From Symsagittifera roscoffensis (Eukaryota > Xenacoelomorpha > Acoela > Convolutidae), in contig NC_087066.1 of assembly GCF_963678635.1 (NCBI RefSeq), positions 38,011,755 to 38,075,754 of the forward strand: 64,000 bases of DNA. Direction: 5' to 3'. Each line of letters opens with the position of its first letter. Position 1 is the first letter of the stretch. A model generated the notes under the pieces. It ran no database searches. It had not been told where the DNA came from and saw nothing but the letters and a program-made list of their open reading frames with translations. The position numbers and the translations under genes were made by a program. Positions 54,526-64,000 of the stretch are shown piece after piece.

Positions 54526-55323
54526 AGTTGAGTTTTTGTTCCAAAAATGTTGTATTGCGCGAGCAACAAATCAAAGCAGATATGATGAGTAGCAAAAAGT
54601 TGGTACAGACAGAAATAATTAAAAGGAGCAATAGACTGATTTCGGCGGTTTTTTTACAAGCAAAAAATAAATTCAGACATTCTGGAAAATCTCACCGGAC
54701 AAAGTTTGAAATGCGAAGTCATCTATTACCGACGAGTATGCAAGCCTAATTGTCAATTATTAGACAAAAGTTTTTCTCAAAAAATCAAAAAACCCTAGGT
54801 CGCTCTAAAAACTGACACTATTGAACCCAACCGAAATGTTCAAATTTGGATTATAGTCGACAAAACATTGGCCGCTCTAGGCAATGAACTTCCAGAACAA
54901 TTTGACCAAAAATTACTCACAAAATCTTGCATTAAGTGTTACTCGTCGACTTGGTTACGGTTTTATGTTTCTCTCACTTTAAGTATTTGGTTATGTCGAT
55001 ACAGTTGCTTTTTTTAATAAATAATAAATTTCGTCTAAACCAACTCTTTGCAACTCTCTACAGTTTCGAATTAGTGTTGCTGGATATTTAAAGAGTCACA
55101 CTATGTGTGCCAGACAGCAACTGAAGCTCGAATTTTCCTAGGATTCATTGACTACTGTTTTTCATCCAAAGTTTGGATATTGCAGCTACAGAGAGAGTCT
55201 GGCAGGCACAGAAGCATTAATGGTTAGAGGAATAAAAGAGAGAAGAGAGAAAGTAGAGAGAGCGCGACCGCCAGAGCGGGAGCGAGAGAAAGAGAGAGAG
55301 AAAGAGAGAAAGGAGAGAGAGAG

Positions 55324-55374
<51 letters not shown>

Positions 55375-55833
55375 GTGGTCTGGAGACAGAGTTCAATGGT
55401 GCAATTCTCGTCGCTTAACATATGAGTTTCTTTTCTTGAGAATAATTTTAAAAACTTTTTTCAACTATTTTTGAGAGCTCATTAAAAGATAGCAATTTAG
55501 AAGTAATTAGTTAAATTTGTTCCAAGTTGTGCAATAATTCAACAATATAGAAAACTTTATCATTGAAAGAGCACCAACTTGAGCAAGAGCAAAAGGGACG
55601 TTCAAATTGTTGAAAATAAGAGTTTTCTATCGCGTAATGTTTTATCTAAACCTGACTGGTTAACTTAGGTGTTATTTGTCCAGAAAAACACTAATAGTTC
55701 ACTACCCAGCATCTTATGATGTGTTTTTTTTTTTCAGGAACAAACTCGAAAAAACTAAGCTTCACAAAACTATTTATTGAAGCAGTCGCAATCAAGGAAT
55801 AATGGTACCAAGAGATTGATCTAGTTCCTGAGC
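54526..55833 (+). repeat. 1.3 kb direct duplication, copy A
   Basis: About 90 percent similar by eye to 60107-61424 and in the same orientation. It contains a GA/GAAA-rich purine tract. The left end is hidden by the gap. I see no gene; frames shared by both copies are repeat by-products. Confidence 0.75.
55250..55370 (+). repeat. GA-rich microsatellite
   Basis: About 120 bp of nearly pure purine, mostly GAGA with GAAA interruptions. The translated Arg/Glu-rich frames here are low-complexity artefacts. Confidence 0.9.
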
Positions 55834-57350
55834 AGAAAAAGTGTAAAAAATAGTCTTGTGGTTTTACACAAACTAGCCATGGAAAGGGAATGAAGCAAGA
55901 AGACCATGGTGTTTTTTAACCACAGGAAATAAAAGTAAAAACTTTTCAAAATACCGAAATAATCTCGGATACAAAAGTTTGATACTGTAAAATCAAAATG
56001 GAAATTTGCGCATCAATTGAATCCTAATCTTAGATGTATGTCAACCTGGGGTGATCCACAGTCTTACCATGGGGTCCCTTTTATAGGTAAAAGGGACTAA
56101 AAAAACAGTATAAATATATATATGAAAACATTATATAAAATAGCAATAACAAAAAAAGAGAGTTTTGTGTTTATTGTTATAACTAAAAATATATATGTAT
56201 ATGTAAAAACGTTTTTGAAATCTTGGTGCCTTACCCAATGGGGGAGTGTAAAGGAATTATAAATGTACATCTGTTTGCGGTTAAGGAGTTTTTCCAGAGG
56301 TCGAAAAAATCATAAGGGATTTGGCATTTTGTGCAAAATTTAGCTGTAATAGGGAGACATTTTGTGCAAATTGTTATATATTAATGGCAAGCAGTAAGGT
56401 GTCGAAAACTTGTCATACTGTGGGTTTGAATGTTTCCGCAATTTCCGCTTTTGACCATATTTTTAAATATACTTCAGGGGGAATAATGGGACAACGATTG
56501 GTTGTGAAATGAGACCTGGCAAATTACGCATAAGATTTGTCCATATTTTGAGAAATGTTCTAGAATTTGCCCATGGCTATATTTACAAATGAAGGGGGTG
56601 CATGTTGGTCTTGCTGGTTACTATGCTGTTTCTTGAATTTAGATTTTTGTGAATAAAGATTTGGGCTTTCAAGAGCGGGTTGGCAAATAGTTTTTTGGAG
56701 GTACTGTAATATTGGTTGGGGAAAAAAGAATTTTTTTTGGAAAAAAAATAGCAAACTTGGAAAAAGTTTACACAAAAATTGTTAAAGTAATTGGATTTAA
56801 AAAGTTTGTTTGGGAATAAAATAATTCAAAATACGATAAGACGTGGAAAAATTGATGTTGATAACTTCTTTGTTGATGACGAACGCGTTTATAATTATAC
56901 TATTAAGAAGGCTGCTGCTTTGGACGGTAAATGTTTCTTCGTAGTGAAAGCCGGGATCGTATTGAGTGCAAAAAAAGTTTAATTGTCGTTCATTTGGATA
57001 AATTTAGATACGGTTTGTATACGCTTGCTAACTGTCCACCTAAGTGAGGGGATTGTAATCGAGGTCAAAATCAATTTCCTTTACCAAGCAGATCATTTTG
57101 TTTAATTTCCTTAACGAACAGTATAAATGTTTACTCATTTTTGATCGCTTGTACAGGTGCTATTTTCATCAATCTTTCCTAAATATAGGACGTAAGCATC
57201 CTGTCGGCAAATTGAGCATGAGAGTTTGTCAAAAATCAATTTTGTTTATGACTTCAGAAAAATTTTTTGTGCGAAGTTTTTTGATGCCTTTTTTTGATAA
57301 GCAATATAATTATTTACCTTGTGAGGTTATCACTGGCCTAAAACTTTAGT
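55834..57350. other. no recognised gene
   Basis: Plus-strand frames at 56791-56982 (MDLKSLFGNKII start, with DVDNFFVDDERVYNY) and 57098-57349 (83 codons) lie close together in one orientation and could be pieces of one decayed gene. I do not recognise them. Confidence 0.3.
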
Positions 57351-58560
57351 CTTTCGTAGAAAAAAATTTGAAATTTTTTCTGGATCCAAACTATAATCTG
57401 AAACCTGAAACTATGGTCGCTGAAGTTGGCTTTTTGATCTTCAAAATTGTCAAGTATACTTTGTTGATCCTTTATCAAGTAAAAAATTATATGAAAACTA
57501 ATCTTTTGATATCTTAAACCTATAAATTGAAATCTTATACCAAAAACCCATAAACTTTCTCAAACACTGTACATAAAAAGAAAAAGTTGGTTTTTGATAG
57601 CTGGTCTTGTGTAATATAGGCTTGTGAACAGGTTTGTAACATCAAAATCCCAAAATTGGTTGCGAAAACCTAAGTTTTTGGGACTGAACTTATGGTTTTT
57701 AGAACTGAAACTATGGTATCATCACCTGGTTTTAGAGTTTTAATTTGAAAATCTAGGTTGGTATCTCTATTAAATGTCTATTTCAGCAATATAATATAAC
57801 GTATAATATAAGCAATATTTGCCTAAAACGTGGATTTTAGTTGTCTGAAACAATATGTTTGCTGGCTCAAATTAACACATGGAAATGTTTTGAGTTTAAA
57901 AATTGGTTAGTGCATTAAAGATTTCCTTTTATCTACCTATACTTCACAAAATTTCGACTTGGGACGAACGAATTTTGTGTCTGAAACCAAAAACATCAAT
58001 TCTGAAAGTTACGTTTCAGCCGTAAAAACCAAGTTCTAAAATTGGTTTGGTGTCTTTTAACACTGTTATTTTTTCTGTAAAAAGTCAAATGTCGACTTGC
58101 GGAAATCAATTTTGAGACCAAAAACTCAATTTTTTTTTGAAACCTGAAACTAACAAAAACTTACCATTTAAGACCAAGTTTTTGGCCTATGGTAAACAAA
58201 TTTGGGTTTTACTTGTTCAACATTGGCTGTTTTACACGGAACCGTTTAAAGAAACTCAATTTTTTGACAGGAAACTATATTTATTTTAACTGGAACGTTT
58301 GATTCTATAACTGAACTTAGACTAAAACCTAAAATTTGGTTGGTATGATTGAGTTTTCTCGTGCTTATGCTGTCATATAAAACTATTTTACCAATAAAAA
58401 GTGGATGTGTTATTGTTTCAGCTTTAGCTTTTGTTGTGAAAGCTATTATTTTTGTGCTGAAACGAAAACTTGTTGTTTAGTGCTATGTGGTCAACGTTTA
58501 AGATTGGTTTTAGTGCGTTATTTTATGTTTCATTCGTTGTATCCAAAACGTGTCATAAAA
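57350..58560 (+). repeat. diffuse degenerate AACCTGAAACT-type repeats
   Basis: Short words such as ACCTGAAACTA, CTGAAACCAAAAAC, AAGTTTTTGG and GAAACTATA recur many times at irregular distances. It looks like a strongly decayed satellite or repeated low-complexity DNA. No gene is seen. Confidence 0.35.
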
Positions 58561-60106
58561 AACCAATGATTTAGTAAAAAAAACACACACACCCAGTCCT
58601 TCCGTTGTCGTTTTCGTTATTTCCTCCCCTAGTTTCAGTAATTGGTAGCTTTACTGATGAATTATTTTAGTTTAAGTTACGTACTGGAGGGTAAATATAA
58701 AATAAGTTTAAGGAAAATTGAAGAAAAGCCTCGAAAAAAGATGAAGGATAAGACTAAGTAGCAACAAACAAGAATGGTTGGATATATATTCGATGAAGAA
58801 CTCAGTTAAACTTACAATTTAGGGTACTCTTCTATTGCACAAAAGATCACTTAACCCTCTTAAAAAAATTATGAAGATGTTTATTAAGTTTTTGAGCACT
58901 TTGGATGAATGAGGATTTAGTTAAATATAGTGATATGATTTTAAATTGAACTTTTGGCTTGTTTTTAGCCGAGTACTAAACAAAAAGGTTATAATCTACT
59001 AGCGGACTAAGCAAGAAAACCTTTTTTATCGGAATTTTTTAAATATTATTGTCCTTTCTTCGTGTAGTATTTGCAATACTAGAATTGTATAAAAAACCCA
59101 TTCATAAAGATTCCACCACATGCTCGAAATAAAAAGACTGCTCGTCAATGTTTTGGTTTAAAAAATTCGTTAAGATATGTTAGCAAATTAACGCTACAAA
59201 GATTGATTTAGCTCAAAATGTTACATGTGATTGTAGCCTAAAATATTTATCATTTTTTAGCGCAAAATCAGCTATCACAAACAGTCATCGGAAAAATTTT
59301 AGTGATATATCATTTTAAAGCCCTTTCAGTCGTGATTCGAACGACTTAAAAAAAAATTTGAAAGTCGAGAAAAACCGGTTTGAAAATTTTGATTGTTCGT
59401 CATAATTTGAGCGACGAAAAAAGCGAACAAGCAGGTTTGCTTTAGCTAATCTTAATAGCTTAAAAGCTTGCAATAGCTTAATTGAAGCCGTAAGAACTTG
59501 GTTTTACACATGCAAAAGTAGTTTTTATAGTGTTTTACCTCTTTTTTGGAATCAAAAAATTTAAAAAAAAAAATGAAAACTGTCATTTCTAGTCATTAAT
59601 CTACAAAAATTGATTTCCAAATTGCGTATTTTACTATGACTGTTGAATATGCTGAAGGTCTTTTTTATCAGATCCTTTTATTACACCACGCCGAAAAAAC
59701 GACACGAAGCTGAAAAAAAGTGTTTTGTTTTCTCTAAGACTATGGTCGGAACATTTTGTGTTGCTTGCAGAGTAACCGGCTATCCTTGTTTTTTTTTTCT
59801 TATTTAGTGAAATTTTAAGACACGGGTGGATAATCAGCCCACAGACAATTTTTCGTTTTTTTTTATCATTATAAACTTTAATTTATAATGACCAACCTTG
59901 ATCGTTAATTTACTAGTTAATAGCTTCTACTACTTTGAGTCGTTGTTGGTGAACTTGTTAAGAAAAAAAATTGTTATGGATTCATATTTGTTAATTTCAT
60001 GCTCGTTTTGAAACCATCGTTATCGGGAGATTTTACTGCCGAACAAATAGCATTTGTTTGAGACCAGTAAAGACTGTTGAAATATCGTTTGTGCCGTTCT
60101 GACAAG
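58561..60106. other. gene-poor stretch
   Basis: A/T-rich with no clear feature up to the start of duplication copy B. Confidence 0.4.
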
Positions 60107-61424
<1,318 letters not shown>

Positions 61425-61639
61425 TGAAATGAAATTAATCAATTTGTCATTTGCATGTTCTCGTCTTATTACTTTAGAGAGTCTTTCCAATAGTGCAATA
61501 AATTTAATTCAAATTCTTATTAAACAAATGCTTGAACGAGGACTCCTTGATTTTCTTATATTCCTTACTTCTTGTGTTTTCTGTTTGAGGCGAAACGCAA
61601 TTCAAATAAAAATTTTATTAGTCAGAATGTGTTTTTACT

Positions 61640-62150
61640 CTTGGTAAAATTTTTTATTTTTTCTTCCATATGTAGCAATGTTTTTTTTTGAAGTTTATCA
61701 TTTTTCATGCCATTTGATATTTTGTCTAAATCAGTTTCAAGTGCCGTAGTTTCGTTTAGTATTCCAAAAACATTAGTGTCATGGGCATAAAGTATCCATT
61801 CACTGTGCTGTGGTATTTTGGGAACCTTGAGCTTCTCAACAAAATAACTTTTCTGGCTTTGAAGTTTTTTTTTGAACAAAAACATGTGTTTCTATAGCTG
61901 AGTTATTTTTCAGGAAATTAAAAAAAGAAGATTTTCAGCCCGTAAGGTGACACTTATGAAAAAGAGTTTATTGATTAACAGTATCAAAAGCTTTGTAGAG
62001 ATCTAAGAGCGTGCAGTTAGCCAATTCATCAAAGTTTTTGTTTCCATTGAGACTCAAGTTTCCACATTAGCATCAATTGTTGAGGGTTTGCTTCGAAATC
62101 CAAATTGTTTATTCTTTAACATTTCAAACTGTGGTCACCAAATGAGTAAC
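61640..62150 (-). pseudogene. non-LTR retrotransposon RT relic
   Basis: On the minus strand, in order: FGFRSKPSTIDA, then LLDLYKAFDTVNQ, then ILYAHDTNVFGILNETTALE. These correspond to the fingers motif, the A motif and the C motif of LINE-type RT, with YAHD in place of the catalytic YADD. Stops and shifts between them. Probably a 5'-truncated or internally deleted copy. Confidence 0.7.
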
Positions 62151-62589
62151 AAGAATGATTGAAGATTGAATCAAAAACATAATTTCTTTCCACTCAAGGA
62201 GAAAATGCTAGTCGCACACTTTCATACAGCGTAAAAATGTTACTCCGACATTTTCATATAACGACAAAACTCTAACCATACACATTCATAAAACGAGAAC
62301 ATGCTAGAGTAGAACTGTCAGACCACGTTCTAGATGTGTGAAATTCTTGTTTTACAAGTGTGAAACTGTGTCACTATCATTTTTTGTCAACCCGGGTTGC
62401 TAAGAGGAATATTTTTGTTCCTGGCTACAATACACTTGCTCTTTGCAAGTGCAATCAACAGTTAAAACAAACGAAGCCAAATATTGCTAATCAGAAAGTG
62501 TTCCACTAATAGATGAACAACACAAAAAAAAACTATTATTTTTCAGCAAGATATACTAGTAAGAAATTTATTTAGTTAGTATCGTTTGT
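62151..62589. other. no recognised gene
   Basis: Repeated words ACACTTTCATA, ACATTTTCATATAACG and ACACATTCATAAAACG (62215-62300) look like a decayed short tandem repeat with about 37-bp spacing. Confidence 0.35.
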
Positions 62590-62812
62590 CCCCAAAGGAA
62601 AGGGCCACTCTACAAGCTGTTCAGCTTTTCACGGAGAACCGCTGTTGTGCCCCTGCTTAAGATCTTCATGCAATTTATTGGCAATTTTTCTGAGCTGTGT
62701 AGTGGCGCTTCATCCTCAAGCAACGAGTAGGGATCATGGGTGGGGCTCAATCAATCGACCTTCCGATTGAGAAGCGAGACTTAGCCACTTCACCATCGAT
62801 CCACTAGTCTTT
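62590..62812 (-). mobile_element. tRNA-derived SINE candidate
   Basis: Minus-strand head with A-box TGGTGAAGTGGC (62784-62795) and a TCTCGCTTCTCAATCGGAAGG middle as in a tRNA anticodon arm. A B-box region follows that has lost its consensus (GGTCGATTGATTGAGCCCC). A tRNA-unrelated body follows to about 62590. Confidence 0.45.
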
Positions 62813-63336
62813 TCTACCACCTTTATATTCAAAGCACAAACGCAGACACTCCGGAAAAGACTCACAACAAATCTTTATCACTGGTGCTCAACTAATCCAA
62901 TGCTTTCGTCACTGGTGGTCAATTGATCGAACAATTTTTAAGCCTACTTCCGTTTCCATCAACTATTGAAGTCAAGTAGTTTCTAGACAAAAGCCAAGTC
63001 TTATCTGCGGTGGTAATTAATATCATTACAGAGTAATCGAAATTGTTTTCCACGAAATTAATTAGCCTCCAAACGGTTGAAAATTTTAAGAACTCAACTC
63101 AGCCTTACAAACAGATAATTTAGAATTCAAGCCAAATATCTTTGAAACTTGGTTCTTTTTAAACGTCTTATAAAGTTTTGCATGAAACAAGCTCATTTGG
63201 AGAACACCTAATCAATAGATCATTTTATATTCCACTTGGAAATCTAAACGTAGTCAAAGAACAGTTGAATCAGCGACACTTGCGATATAAAATTACATTT
63301 CCAAATTCGAAAAAAGTGAGTTAGGACCGAAGTGTA
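62813..63336. other. no recognised gene
   Basis: No clear feature. A near-repeat of CTAATCCAATGCTTTCGTCACTGGTG words occurs around 62880-62930 (TCACTGGTGCTCAA / TCACTGGTGGTCAA). Confidence 0.4.
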
Positions 63337-63726
63337 TAACTCATAGAGTAATTTCGGATAGGGTACACCGTCTGCTCGTCACGCTATCTTATTTTCGGCC
63401 GGATAGATTCGTGCAACTTCTTAGTCTAATACCAATCCTAATCTTACTCTTATACTATCTAGTCTCAGGTTGTTTAACTAGTCTCTGCTAGGCTCAATAG
63501 ATCTAGGGTATACTGGTTTATTGCGGTTGCTGAAGTCTTCTTGGAGAGTCAACTAATTTCTAAGTTAAATTCAAATCTCTCTGGTGCTGAAATTACAAGT
63601 AATTCCAGCACTTACAAATAAGTGGGTTGTTAGTTGTAGGGATCATGATTGGTTAATATTAAATACTTTACAGTGGCAAAATATCTAATTTATCCAATCA
63701 TAAAATGTAGTTTAGATCAGGTTCCA
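63337..63726 (+). repeat. 389-bp dispersed repeat, copy 2
   Basis: Nearly identical to 22103-22491 and in the same orientation. It continues on its right side into CCACCCATCCGGG as the 32.4 kb copy does, so the 22 kb copy is truncated there. Confidence 0.7.
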
Positions 63727-63778
63727 CCCATCCGGGTTTTACAGAGTTTTTTAGAATAGTCTTTCTGTAGTTCAAAAG

Positions 63779-64000
63779 ATGGATGATGGACGTTGGTATT
63801 TGGCGAACATCATATTTCTTGCGGGTTCTCTTGTTAGAGAAGTTCCAGGTTCAATCGTTGTGTCTTCTCATGACAACGACTGGGTTTTCGCAACAAACTC
63901 AAATCTGATTTCAGAATGGTTGGCTATGTCAGGTTTTTCTGTTTCATTGATGAGAACTTCTTTGTGTTTTATCTTGTCTGGGAATGGCGTGGAGATTGTG
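63779..64000 (+). CDS. open frame running off the right edge
   Basis: 74 codons starting at an ATG 52 bases after the 389-bp repeat and open to the end of the window. It begins MDDGRWYLANIIFLAGSLV and later has VVSSHDNDWVFATNSNLISE. I do not recognise it. It may be the first part of a transposon gene carried with the repeat, or a chance frame. Confidence 0.3.
   Translation, partial: MDDGRWYLANIIFLAGSLVREVPGSIVVSSHDNDWVFATNSNLISEWLAMSGFSVSLMRTSLCFILSGNGVEIV

Noticed and set aside
54248-54631. Frames crossing the N gap
   Set aside because: Made of N; no information.
55148-55474. Arg/Glu-repeat protein frames, also at 60731-60983
   Set aside because: Translation of the GA microsatellite.

Overview
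The window is AT-rich, mostly non-coding nuclear DNA from an animal, probably an invertebrate. It has no bacterial-style operons, many degenerate transposons, an Env-bearing LTR retroelement, BEL/Pao and non-LTR relics, hAT and mariner-type MITEs, a tRNA-derived SINE candidate, GA microsatellites and a 200-N scaffold gap. I see no convincing host gene. The species cannot be named from the sequence.

Region 1-21 kb (minus strand) is one large Ty3/gypsy-like, Env-bearing retroelement, called element 1 here. Reading right to left it has: a small basic leader ORF (about 20.1-20.2 kb), a 381-aa ORF (ORF0), Gag with a CCHC knuckle, an aspartic protease, RT-RNase H, a broken integrase, a gene-poor 0.8 kb stretch, a 62-aa two-helix membrane ORF, a 391-codon Pro/Ser/Thr/Asn-rich frame that lacks any ATG (ORF-P), and a signal-peptide-bearing Env-like glycoprotein. 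A further gene of unknown function (ORF-X) lies beyond Env. A 5,186-bp part of the element (mid-integrase to Env) is present twice as direct copies (1873-7058 and 7591-12776) that differ at only about a dozen positions. Gag, protease and RT share one frame separated by TAA codons. Integrase carries breaks shared by both copies, so this locus looks inactive. LTRs of element 1 were not identified.

Region 21-29 kb holds a 389-bp dispersed repeat and a second, decayed gypsy-like element on the minus strand. That element has clear LTRs of about 206 bp (22833-23040 and 28752-28956), a PBS, a PPT and an ACTT target duplication. It is inserted in an older repeat.

Region 29-45 kb is a graveyard: hAT-type MITEs with 8-bp target duplications, two TIR elements rich in TTATAATCGATTATAA-like words, a diverged relic of element 1 that keeps ORF-X and Env homology (34.3-36.4 kb), a BEL/Pao relic (36.5-39.1 kb, plus strand) and a mariner-type MITE (43.9-44.4 kb).

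Region 45-64 kb has more hAT MITEs, an 0.8 kb foldback element, a 1.3 kb TIR element with 20-bp subterminal repeats, a 1.3 kb direct duplication with GA tracts (one copy abuts the N gap), a non-LTR RT relic, a SINE candidate, a second copy of the 389-bp repeat, and an open frame running off the right edge.

The most interesting content is the accessory gene set of element 1: ORF-P, the small membrane ORF, ORF-X and the basic leader ORF. I do not recognise any of them. ORF-X is conserved at the protein level in an independent relic 33 kb away.
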